NCBI RefSeq assembly: GCF_009857475.1
Contig: NZ_WWCJ01000020.1
Span: 33,758 to 97,757 of the forward strand
DNA: 64,000 nt
Reading direction: 5' to 3'
Origin: Pseudoduganella guangdongensis
GTDB lineage: Bacteria > Pseudomonadota > Gammaproteobacteria > Burkholderiales > Burkholderiaceae_D
The notes under the pieces: generated by a model
The model's input: only the letters and a program-made list of their open reading frames with translations
Database searches by the model: none
Told to the model about the DNA's origin: nothing
Program-made: the position numbers and the translations under genes
In this document: positions 1 through 7,273 of the stretch, piece after piece
Layout of the letters: every line of letters starts with the position of its first letter
Numbering within the stretch: the first letter of the stretch is position 1

Positions 1-1980
1 CAGTTCAAAGCCGTTGCCGGCGCGCGCCCACTGCAGCCAGTCCTCGTCGTGGGCGGCGGAGGACAGGGCGGGGTCGGGCTGCACCGCGACCTGCTGGCCG
101 TGCAGCGCAAACTCCGCGCGGAAGTGGCTGTGGCCGGGCAGCGCAGCGGCAGTAGCGGCCGCACCTGCATCGGCGCCACCGGCATCGCGCGCCGCCAGCG
201 CCTGCGCCACCGTGGCGCCCAGGCGCTCGCGCAAGGCGGCGATGCCCAGGCGCGGCGTGGTGGCCGGTGGCAGCTTGTTCGACATTACATCCATATGCAG
301 CGACACCAGCTGGTCCAGCGCCGCCTGCGCGGTCGCTTCCGGCATGCCGATCATGGCCAGGCCGGCTCGCAACTGGCGCCCAAGCCCGGGTAGCATCTTC
401 ATCAGCGCGGCGCGCTCCTCCGGCAGCATCTTCTCCTGCCCGCTCCACACCAGCTCCGGCAGCAGCTGGCTGTGGTCAGGCTCGCGCCCCTGCGTGTGCG
501 CCATCACCTGGGCCCAGGTGCCGCTGATGAAGTCCACCATGCGGCGGTCGATGCTGACCGTTTCCAGTTGCCCGCGCAGGGCGTCGGCGATGGCCGCCAC
601 CTGTGGCGCCACCTGTACCGCGCGCTCGAACGCCGGCATGCAACGGCGCACCGCCGGCTCGCACTCGCGCAGCAGGCCGGCCAGGAAACCGTCGAACTCC
701 AGTTCGGCGTCGGCGAATACCGCCGGGTCGTGCTCGTACTGCTGCAGCACGCGCTCGACCAGGCGCTGCACCTCGCCTTGTAGCGGCTGCAGCAAGGGCG
801 AGTCGGCACCGATGCCGGCGGCGGCGGAGCCGATCCGGTCCAGCAGGCGGCGCACCGGATGGTGGGCGTTTTGCAGCACCGACTGGTCTTGCAGGGCGGC
901 GCGCAGGAAGGGCGTATGCAGGCGGCACAACTGCGTGCGCAGCGGCGGCGGCAGCAGCTCGTCGTTCAGGATGAATTCGAACAGCATGCCGGCCAGTTCC
1001 GCCACCACGCGTTGCGGGCCGGGCGGCAGGCCGCTCAGGCGTTCGCGCAGGGCCAGCGGAGCGTGGGAGGCTTGCGCGGCGGCGGCGTGCTCGCTTTGCA
1101 GCTGGCGCAGGGCGCCATCGATCTGCAGCGGCGCCGGCGCCTGCGCCGGGCGCGCGCCGCGCCGCATGCCGGCCGGGTTGAACAGGCTAAACACCAGCTC
1201 CTGCAATTCCTGGTTGGGCTCCACGTGCTGGCGTACCGCGCCCAGGGCTGCCACGCGGCGGCGCATGGCCTGGTCGGCGTCGGCCAGGCCGGCGGCGGCG
1301 CGCTGCCAGTCGCGCCGTTCGCGCTCGCGCCGGCCCAGCGCGGAAGGGCGGGCCAGCAGGCGGGAACGGATGCCGCGCGATTCGAACACTTCGCGCAGGC
1401 GGGTGTAGAAGTCGCCCAGCTCCGCCGTCATCGTCTGCGACAGGGTGTCGAACAGCAGCTTGCTGTGCGCCTCCTCCTCCACCATGGAATGCAGCGCGTC
1501 GTACAGGGTGCGCGCCAGCAGGTAGGGCCGGAACGGGTTCTCGCGCTCGCGCACTTCGCTGTCGCCGTGCATCTGGGCGATGATCAGGTTCAGGTGGCCG
1601 AGACTCAGTTCGTCGGCGTCGCGCAGGCGCAGCAGCAGGCGCTCCACCTCGATCTGGCGCGTCATCACGTCGTCGTCGACCAGGGTCAGGGTGTCGGCGC
1701 GGAAGTCGTGCAGGCCGGTGCGCAGGTCGGTGTGCATGGTCTGCATGGCGCGCGCCAGCAGGCTGGCATAGGCGCGCTCCATGCGTGCGCGCAGCGTGGC
1801 GCCCTGCTCGCGCAGGAATACGCGGCAGGCGGCGGCGCCGCGCTGGTCGGCAGCGGGCGCGGTGCGCACGGCTTCGCCCAGGACCTCGTCGGCGCGGTCG
1901 GTCATGCGCCGGCACAGGGTGGTGAACCCGGTCTGGGCTTCTTCAATGGCGAGTGCAAGCACCCGTTTCAATGTTTGCAT
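1..1980 (-). CDS. DUF1631 family protein, 3' end outside window
   Basis: A single minus-strand frame of 660 codons runs from an ATG at 1980 to the left edge with no stop, so the C-terminus is missing. The translation is charged, mostly helical, rich in Arg, Leu and Ala, with no signal peptide or membrane segment. Segments such as EERAALMKMLPG and the repeated acidic/leucine helices fit the DUF1631 family, large cytoplasmic proteins of unknown role common in Burkholderiales. Family assignment is from recall of its general pattern, not a search. It is divergent from the retropepsin-like gene at 2072, with about 90 bp between them. High-GC shadow frames on the plus strand were discarded because this frame is uninterrupted and has the more protein-like composition. 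Confidence 0.75.
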   Translation of the reverse strand, partial: MQTLKRVLALAIEEAQTGFTTLCRRMTDRADEVLGEAVRTAPAADQRGAAACRVFLREQGATLRARMERAYASLLARAMQTMHTDLRTGLHDFRADTLTLVDDDVMTRQIEVERLLLRLRDADELSLGHLNLIIAQMHGDSEVRERENPFRPYLLARTLYDALHSMVEEEAHSKLLFDTLSQTMTAELGDFYTRLREVFESRGIRSRLLARPSALGRRERERRDWQRAAAGLADADQAMRRRVAALGAVRQHVEPNQELQELVFSLFNPAGMRRGARPAQAPAPLQIDGALRQLQSEHAAAAQASHAPLALRERLSGLPPGPQRVVAELAGMLFEFILNDELLPPPLRTQLCRLHTPFLRAALQDQSVLQNAHHPVRRLLDRIGSAAAGIGADSPLLQPLQGEVQRLVERVLQQYEHDPAVFADAELEFDGFLAGLLRECEPAVRRCMPAFERAVQVAPQVAAIADALRGQLETVSIDRRMVDFISGTWAQVMAHTQGREPDHSQLLPELVWSGQEKMLPEERAALMKMLPGLGRQLRAGLAMIGMPEATAQAALDQLVSLHMDVMSNKLPPATTPRLGIAALRERLGATVAQALAARDAGGADAGAAATAAALPGHSHFRAEFALHGQQVAVQPDPALSSAAHDEDWLQWARAGNGFEL

Positions 1981-2071
1981 AGGACTCGATTCTATCCAAA
2001 TGTTGCATCAAAAAGGGGTAATTTGAAGAAAGATTATGTGTCAAAATGTACATTTGAATGGAGTTTTTTAC

Positions 2072-2701
2072 ATGCGTTTAGCATTGATGGCGGCAGCAAT
2101 GTGCGCTGCGGCGTCGGCGCAGGCCGATGTTTCGCTGGTGGCGGCGATGAAAGAAAAGGCGCTGTTGTCGGTAAATGGCGGCGCGCCGCGCACGTTCGCG
2201 GTGGGCGCGACCCTGCCGGACGGCAGCAAGCTGGTGGCGGTGAGCCCGGAATCGGCGACGCTGGAGGATAAAGGCAAGCGCTACACGGTGCGCCTGGGCG
2301 AGTTTGCCGCAGCGGGCGGGGGCACTCCCGCCAACGCGCTGGTGCTGGCGCCGGACGCCAACGGCCATTTCTCGGTGGTGGGCGAAATCAACGGCAATCC
2401 GGTGAAGATGCTGGTCGATACCGGCGCCTCGCTGGTGTCGATTCCGGCGCCGATGGCGCGCCAGTTCGGCATCGACTACCGCCTCAAGGGCCGCCGCGCC
2501 TTCTCGCAAACCGCGGCCGGCCCGGCGGAGGTGTGGATCGTCAAGCTTGACCGCGTGCGCGTCGGCGAATTCGAGTTCGCCAATGTGGAAGCCTCGATCA
2601 ACGAGGCCGGCCTACCGGTGGTCCTGCTCGGGAACTCGGTCCTCAAGCGCCTTGATATGAAGACGGAGTCGGGGATGCTGACGCTGTCCAAGCGTTTCTA
2701 G
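2072..2701 (+). CDS. Retropepsin-like clan AA aspartic protease, exported
   Basis: 209 aa. The ATG at 2072 is preferred over one at 2036 because it gives a clean signal peptide (residues 1-18, ending ASAQA) and has GGAG just upstream. The C-terminal half carries the single aspartic protease motif VDTGAS, with the catalytic Asp near residue 116, followed by the hydrophobic-hydrophobic-Gly region (VVLLGNSVLKRLD) typical of the TIGR02281/retroviral-type family. Such single-lobe enzymes act as dimers; a periplasmic or membrane-facing role is inferred from the signal. Substrate is unknown. Its last 59 bp overlap the convergent HPP/CBS gene. Confidence 0.85.
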   Translation: MRLALMAAAMCAAASAQADVSLVAAMKEKALLSVNGGAPRTFAVGATLPDGSKLVAVSPESATLEDKGKRYTVRLGEFAAAGGGTPANALVLAPDANGHFSVVGEINGNPVKMLVDTGASLVSIPAPMARQFGIDYRLKGRRAFSQTAAGPAEVWIVKLDRVRVGEFEFANVEASINEAGLPVVLLGNSVLKRLDMKTESGMLTLSKRF

Positions 2702-3833
2702 CGTACAGCGCGGCCAGCACGTCGGACTGCGTCACGATGCCGGCGAAACGGTCCTCGTGGTCCAGCACGGGAATGTGGTGGAAGCCGGAATCGGCCATCA
2801 GCGGCACCAGCTCGGTGATCGGGGTGTCGACGTTGGCGGTGCGCGGCTGGCGCACCATGATTTGCCCCACCACTTCCGGCTTCTCCGAGTGGCTGGTGCC
2901 GGACGGGCGCAAAAACTCCCGCAACTGGCGCCGCATGCCGTGGTAGTCGTCCAGGCCGCCGTGCGTCATGAAGTCGCTGGTGGTGACGATGCCGATCACG
3001 CGCCGCACCCGGTTCAGCACCGGCAACGCCGCCACGCGGTGCTTGCGCATTTCGCGCCAGGCCTCGGCCAGCGGGGTGGCGAATTCCGCCGTCACCACAT
3101 CTTTCGACATGATGTCGCCGCAGGTGATGATGCCGAAGCGGCGCTGGTAGGCGCGCTCCTCGGTTTTCAGGAACAGGGCTTGCAGGTCGTCGCGGCTGAT
3201 ATCCAGCACCTGGTTGTACTGGCGCAGCACGGCGTCCAGGTCTTCCGGCTGGAAGCCGAAGCGCGCCGTTGGCGCCGCGTCGTTGGTCGCATGCGGGTGC
3301 GGCTGGGCCGGCTGCTGCTGGTGCGGGTAGCGGCGCCCGCTCAGGTTGTTGTAGACCATGGCGGCCAGCACCATCAGCACGCAGTCCAGCAGCACCGGGC
3401 CCAGGGCGAAGCGGTAGCCCAGCGCATGCACGGCGGGCCCGCCGATCACCATCATCAGGGCGGTGGCGCCGCCGGGCGGATGCAGGCAGCGCAGCGCGAA
3501 CATGGCGGCAATGGCCAGCGGCGTGGCCAGGGCGGCCGCCAGCGGGCCGGCGCCCAGGTACTGCACGCAGGCCGCGCCCATCAGGCCCGACACCACATTG
3601 CCGCCGATGACGGACCAGGGCTGGGCCAGCGGGCTGGCGGGAAGGCAGAACAGCAGCACGGCGGAGGCGCCCATCGGCGCCACCAGCCAGATGGCGTGGT
3701 CGCCCAGCAGGTAGTGCGCGACCGCGCTGGTCAGGGCCAGGCCGAGCAGGGCGCCGGCACTGGCGCGCAGGCGTTCGCGTTGGGAAGTATTGCTGCGCGC
3801 GGGGAGGAGGGAGGTGAGCCAGGATTTCAGCAT
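2643..3833 (-). CDS. HPP family integral membrane protein with C-terminal CBS pair
   Basis: 396 aa. Residues about 25-170 form four or five membrane segments with the diagnostic LHPPGGA loop of the HPP family. The C-terminal part (about 230-385) holds two CBS motifs (CGDIMSKDVVTA and VGQIMVRQPRTA), each with a following ITEL/LAEA-type helix. HPP proteins have been linked to nitrite transport in chloroplasts and cyanobacteria, and CBS pairs bind adenosyl ligands, so ligand-gated transport is a reasonable guess; the substrate here is not evident. The convergent 3' end overlaps the aspartic protease gene; the last 16 or so residues lie outside the CBS fold, so both reading frames can be genuine. 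Confidence 0.88.
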   Translation of the reverse strand: MLKSWLTSLLPARSNTSQRERLRASAGALLGLALTSAVAHYLLGDHAIWLVAPMGASAVLLFCLPASPLAQPWSVIGGNVVSGLMGAACVQYLGAGPLAAALATPLAIAAMFALRCLHPPGGATALMMVIGGPAVHALGYRFALGPVLLDCVLMVLAAMVYNNLSGRRYPHQQQPAQPHPHATNDAAPTARFGFQPEDLDAVLRQYNQVLDISRDDLQALFLKTEERAYQRRFGIITCGDIMSKDVVTAEFATPLAEAWREMRKHRVAALPVLNRVRRVIGIVTTSDFMTHGGLDDYHGMRRQLREFLRPSGTSHSEKPEVVGQIMVRQPRTANVDTPITELVPLMADSGFHHIPVLDHEDRFAGIVTQSDVLAALYARNAWTASASPTPSSYQGA

Positions 3834-3864
3834 TCCGCCATTATCCCACGGCCGCGCCAGGCTT

Positions 3865-4350
3865 TCAGGCGCCCGCGCCGTGCGACACCAGGTCCAGCGG
3901 CAGGCTGGTGGTGTACTTGATCTGTTCCATTGAAAACGCCGAGGACACCCCGGTGAGCTGGGCCGCCTTGATCAGCTTCTTGTAAAAACGGTCATACCCT
4001 TCGATATCGGTGGTCACCACCTTCAGCAGGTAATCGACATCGCCGCTCATGCGGTGGAATTCCTGCACCTCCGGCAGCGCCACCACGGCGGCGGCAAACT
4101 TGGCCAGCCACTTCTCGTCGTGCTGGCTGGTGCGCACGCTGACGAAGACCGTCACCGGCAAGCCCGCCTTGCGCCGGTTGACGATGGCGACGCGGCGGTC
4201 GAAATAGCCATCCTCCTCCAGCCGCTTCAGGCGCTTCCAGCACGGCGTGGTCGACAAGCCCACCTTTTCCGCCAGCTCGGCGACCGAGAGCGTGCCGTCC
4301 ACCTGCAGCGCACCGAGGATGGCGTAGTCAAAGCGGTCGAGATCGTTCAT
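3865..4350 (-). CDS. Lrp/AsnC family transcriptional regulator
   Basis: 161 aa, the usual length. The N-terminal winged helix-turn-helix (LSVAELAEKVGLSTTPCWKRLKRL, roughly residues 20-45) is followed by the RAM/AsnC ligand-binding domain with the conserved HRMSGDVDYLL segment. These regulators sense amino acids and usually bind near their own promoters. It is divergently transcribed from the cysteine desulfurase-rhodanese gene at 4451, with 100 bp between starts, so that gene is the obvious target candidate. A 10-bp palindrome ATATCGATAT at 4359-4368 lies just upstream of this start, and there is no clear Shine-Dalgarno, so the transcript may be leaderless. Confidence 0.92.
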   Translation of the reverse strand: MNDLDRFDYAILGALQVDGTLSVAELAEKVGLSTTPCWKRLKRLEEDGYFDRRVAIVNRRKAGLPVTVFVSVRTSQHDEKWLAKFAAAVVALPEVQEFHRMSGDVDYLLKVVTTDIEGYDRFYKKLIKAAQLTGVSSAFSMEQIKYTTSLPLDLVSHGAGA

Positions 4351-4358
4351 TTTTGTTT

Positions 4359-4368
4359 ATATCGATAT
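4359..4368. promoter_or_regulatory. Palindrome ATATCGATAT in the Lrp/desulfurase divergent region
   Basis: A perfect 10-bp palindrome lies 9 bp upstream of the Lrp-type start in an AT-rich patch, in a position suited to autoregulation. On the minus strand it also supplies a possible -10 (TATAAA) very close to the ATG. Function is inferred from position only. Confidence 0.3.
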
Positions 4369-4450
4369 TTGGAATGCTTATTCTACATTGGGACGAGTTT
4401 GGGGTAATTTTGGCATAAGCGATTCGGCTCCATTTCGTACACTATTTAGC

Positions 4451-6412
4451 ATGAGCAAAGAAATTTACCTCGACGGAAATGCCACGACCTGCGTGCTGCC
4501 GGCTGCCATCGACGCGGCGGTTCAGGCCATGCGTGACTGTTTCGGCAATCCCAGCAGCACCCACGCCACCGGCCTCAAAGCCAAGGCCATGATGGACACG
4601 GTGCGCCAGCGCGCCAAACGCCTGCTGGGCGTGGGCGGCGGCCGCATCATGTTCAATAGCGGCGCCACGGAAGGCATCCAGACCGCCGTGCTATCCGCCC
4701 TGTGCGCGCTGCGTGAACGGCGCGAGCGCGGCGAGAGCATCGGCCGCCTGCTGGTCTACGGCGCCACCGAGCACAAGGCCGTGCCGGAAGCGCTGGCGCA
4801 CTGGAACCGCCTGCTGGGACTGCAGCTCGAACTGAAAAAACTGGCGGTGGACGGCGACGGCCGCCACGACCTGGATGCCCTGCGCGCGCTGGCGCCGCAG
4901 GCCGCCTTTGTCTGTACCATGGCGGCGAACAATGAAACCGGTGTGGTAAGTGACCTGGCCGGCATTGCCGCCGCCCTGGAAGGCAGCCAGGCCCTCTGGA
5001 TGGTCGATTGCGTGCAAGGCCTGGGCAAGCTGGCGCTGGACCTGGGGGATACGCGCATTGATTACGCGCCGTTCTCCGGCCACAAGCTGTACGCGCCGAA
5101 AGGCATCGGCATGCTGTATGTGCGCGAAGGCGCGCCGTACACGCCGCTGGTGATGGGCGGCGGCCAGGAAGCCGGCCTGCGTTCCGGCACCGAAAACATG
5201 GCGGGCATCGCCGCCCTGGGCGCCGTGCTGGCCGCGCTGGAGGAGGGCGACACCTTCCGCTCGCCGGCCGAACTGCACGGCTTCCGTGAAAAGCTGGCGG
5301 CCAGCCTGCGCAAAGCCTTGCCCGGTATCGTGTTCAACGCGCCGTTTGAAAAGGCGCTGCCGACCACCCTGAATTTCTCCGTCCCCGGCCTGTCGAGCAA
5401 GGAGCTGCTGGACGTGTTCGACGCCGCCAATGTGCGCGTCAGCGCCGGCAGCGCCTGTTCCGCCGCCAAGGCCGCGCCAAGCTATGTGCTGGACGCCATG
5501 GGCCTGCCGGCCTGGCGCAGCAGCAGCGCCGTGCGCATGTCCTTCGGCCCGCTGGCCAGCGCGGAAGTCATCAACGAAGCCTGCGCCCGCATCGAACGTT
5601 GTGGCCAGGCGCTGCGCGAGGCCGGCATGCTGGACACGCCGACCTCCGGCGCCAGTGTGCCGGAAGGCGTGCTGCAACTGAGCCTGGGCGGCAACCATAG
5701 CTGGCTGCTGCTGGACGCCGCCACGCGCCAATGCATCGCGATCGACCACCAGGCCGAACTGGCCGAACGCATCGACAGCCTGCTGCGCAGCCACGGCTAC
5801 CAGCTGGCCGCACGCCTTACTACGCGCGACGGCGAAGGCTGGGCGGCAGCGGGCGACAGCATCGCCTTCGGCCCGCACACGCTGCGCCGGGTGGCGCTCG
5901 CTGGCGGGCGGTACGCCTACCTGCTGTGTAGCGGCGAGAAAGTCGATTACGCCTTCACCGGCCTGGCACCGCTGGCCGCCCTGGAAGGCCGGGTGCCGGC
6001 CGACGCCCTGCTCTGCGCCGGGCGGGAAGAGGTGAATGCCTGTTGCACCAGTCTGCGCGCCGAAGCGCAAGCCGCAGCCATCAGCACCGACGTCAACCTG
6101 GACAGCGTCACGCTGGCCCGCCTGCTGGCAGCGCACCCGAACGCCGTGCTGGTCGATGTGCGCGAAGCCTATGAGCAGGCGGCCTGCATCCCGGGCGGGC
6201 GCCGCGCGCAAAGCGTGCCCCTGAGCCGCCTGGCCGCGTTTGTGCCGGCCTGGCTGGGCGCCGCCGAACAGGCGCCGCTGGTGTTCTTCTGCCGCAGCGG
6301 CAACCGCAGCGCCAAAGCCGCGCAATGCCTGCGCCGCCTTGGCTACCGCCAGGCCTACCATCTGAGCGGCGGCATCGCCCTCGCCGCGCCGGGGCTGGCC
6401 CTGGCAGCCTGA
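4451..6412 (+). CDS. Cysteine desulfurase-like aminotransferase fused to a rhodanese domain
   Basis: 653 aa from the ATG at 4451, where MSKEIYLDGNATT starts as family members do; an in-frame start 63 bp earlier adds an unlikely leader. Residues 1-400 are a class V PLP fold: the Schiff-base lysine is K212 in SGHKLYAPKG, and the mobile catalytic cysteine is C336 in SAGSACSAAK. Residues about 400-540 are a less conserved linker domain. Residues about 560-653 are a rhodanese domain (VDVREAYE) with active-site Cys614 in FFCRSGNRSAKA. The fusion could pass persulfide sulfur from the desulfurase cysteine to the rhodanese cysteine within one polypeptide. The acceptor is unknown; no Isc, Suf, thiamine or molybdopterin gene adjoins. 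A strong terminator follows at 6442. Confidence 0.9.
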   Translation: MSKEIYLDGNATTCVLPAAIDAAVQAMRDCFGNPSSTHATGLKAKAMMDTVRQRAKRLLGVGGGRIMFNSGATEGIQTAVLSALCALRERRERGESIGRLLVYGATEHKAVPEALAHWNRLLGLQLELKKLAVDGDGRHDLDALRALAPQAAFVCTMAANNETGVVSDLAGIAAALEGSQALWMVDCVQGLGKLALDLGDTRIDYAPFSGHKLYAPKGIGMLYVREGAPYTPLVMGGGQEAGLRSGTENMAGIAALGAVLAALEEGDTFRSPAELHGFREKLAASLRKALPGIVFNAPFEKALPTTLNFSVPGLSSKELLDVFDAANVRVSAGSACSAAKAAPSYVLDAMGLPAWRSSSAVRMSFGPLASAEVINEACARIERCGQALREAGMLDTPTSGASVPEGVLQLSLGGNHSWLLLDAATRQCIAIDHQAELAERIDSLLRSHGYQLAARLTTRDGEGWAAAGDSIAFGPHTLRRVALAGGRYAYLLCSGEKVDYAFTGLAPLAALEGRVPADALLCAGREEVNACCTSLRAEAQAAAISTDVNLDSVTLARLLAAHPNAVLVDVREAYEQAACIPGGRRAQSVPLSRLAAFVPAWLGAAEQAPLVFFCRSGNRSAKAAQCLRRLGYRQAYHLSGGIALAAPGLALAA

Positions 6413-6441
6413 CACCAAGTTTGAAAGTTGTATCCTGTTTG

Positions 6442-6468
6442 CGGCGGCCCTCGGGTCGCCGTTTTTTT
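6442..6468 (+). terminator. Rho-independent terminator after the desulfurase-rhodanese gene
   Basis: CGGCG and CGCCG pair outside an inner CCC/GGG stem, followed by seven T residues (6462-6468). It lies 30 bp after the stop codon. Confidence 0.85.
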
Positions 6469-6536
6469 GTCGGAAAACTTTACAGCGGGTCGCGCGTCAA
6501 TTTCAAAAAGCTAGACAAATCATAACGTTACTATGC

Positions 6537-6552
6537 TGGCATGTTAATTGCT
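6537..6552 (+). promoter_or_regulatory. Sigma-54 promoter of the PEP-CTERM gene
   Basis: TGGCATGTTAATTGCT matches the RpoN consensus TGGCACGnnnnTTGCW, with GG (6538-6539) exactly ten bases from GC (6550-6551). It lies 37 bp before the ATG at 6589. RpoN control of PEP-CTERM genes through the PrsK/PrsR system is reported in Zoogloea-type bacteria. The activator for this site cannot be identified from the window. Confidence 0.8.
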
Positions 6553-6588
6553 TTATAGTAAAAACTGTTTAATTTTGGATATAAGTTA

Positions 6589-7173
6589 ATGAAATTCCGT
6601 ACCACCCTCCTGGCCCTCATGCTGGCCGCACCAACCGCTTTCGCCGCGCCAATCACCATCAGCAAGACCGAAACCATCACCGGCTCCCATCAAGGCTTCA
6701 GCTTCTCGCTGGGCGGCCTGCCGGCCGCCGGCAAGCAAGCCAAGTTCAGCGTTGTGCTGAACGGCGACTACACCACCGGTGTGACCTCGGAATTCGCGAC
6801 CCTGGTACTGGAAGGCTTTGGCCCGCTCAAGCTGGGCGGCGCGTGGGACAATGCCAAAGGTGTTGCCCTCAACAACGTGGCCGGCCTGAGCGTGGACAGC
6901 TACACCGTCACCAACCTTGGTCACAGCGACGATATCCAGCGTTCCTGGGTATTCAGCCTGACCGACAGCCTGTTCAAGACTTTTGCCGCTGACAAGACGT
7001 TCAACTTCACCGTCCAGAACAGCGCGCAAGTCAACAATTACAAATATGCGGGTTCCGACTTCGTCAGCGCAAGCCTGAAGTTCGAGCCAGTCCCTGAGCC
7101 GACCTCGCTGGCCCTGTCCGGCCTTGGCCTGGCCCTGGTCGCCCTGGCCCGCCGCCGCCGCAAATCCGCGTAA
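6589..7173 (+). CDS. PEP-CTERM sorting-domain protein
   Basis: 194 aa. Residues 1-19 are a signal peptide (ending AFAAP). The body is beta-rich and of low complexity. The C-terminus is a textbook PEP-CTERM signal: VPEPTS, a hydrophobic segment (LALSGLGLALVALA) and RRRRKSA. Such tails are processed by exosortase (XrtA/EpsH) and direct proteins to the cell envelope or exopolysaccharide matrix; no exosortase gene lies in the window. The gene stands alone between a terminator and a palindromic repeat, and a sigma-54 promoter directly precedes it. The body matches no domain I recognise. Confidence 0.92.
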   Translation: MKFRTTLLALMLAAPTAFAAPITISKTETITGSHQGFSFSLGGLPAAGKQAKFSVVLNGDYTTGVTSEFATLVLEGFGPLKLGGAWDNAKGVALNNVAGLSVDSYTVTNLGHSDDIQRSWVFSLTDSLFKTFAADKTFNFTVQNSAQVNNYKYAGSDFVSASLKFEPVPEPTSLALSGLGLALVALARRRRKSA

Positions 7174-7189
7174 TCGGACGTAGCTAAAG

Positions 7190-7268
7190 AATCGGGGTCA
7201 GGTCTGGCAATCGGACAAACTATGCGCTTCGCGCATAGTTTGTCCGATTGCCAGACCTGACCCCGATT
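7190..7268. repeat. Perfect 38-bp inverted repeat (class 1 palindrome)
   Basis: Two perfectly complementary 38-nt arms surround a 3-nt loop (TTC). The outer 27 or so bases of each arm contain the core CAGGTCTGnCAnTCGGACA shared with elements at 18411, 40598, 23961 and 60108. The inner stem (CTATGCGC) is private to this copy. It lies between convergent genes (PEP-CTERM and TonB receptor) and could act as a bidirectional terminator here, though sister copies in other contexts argue that this is not its origin. Confidence 0.9.
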
Positions 7269-7273
7269 TGTTT

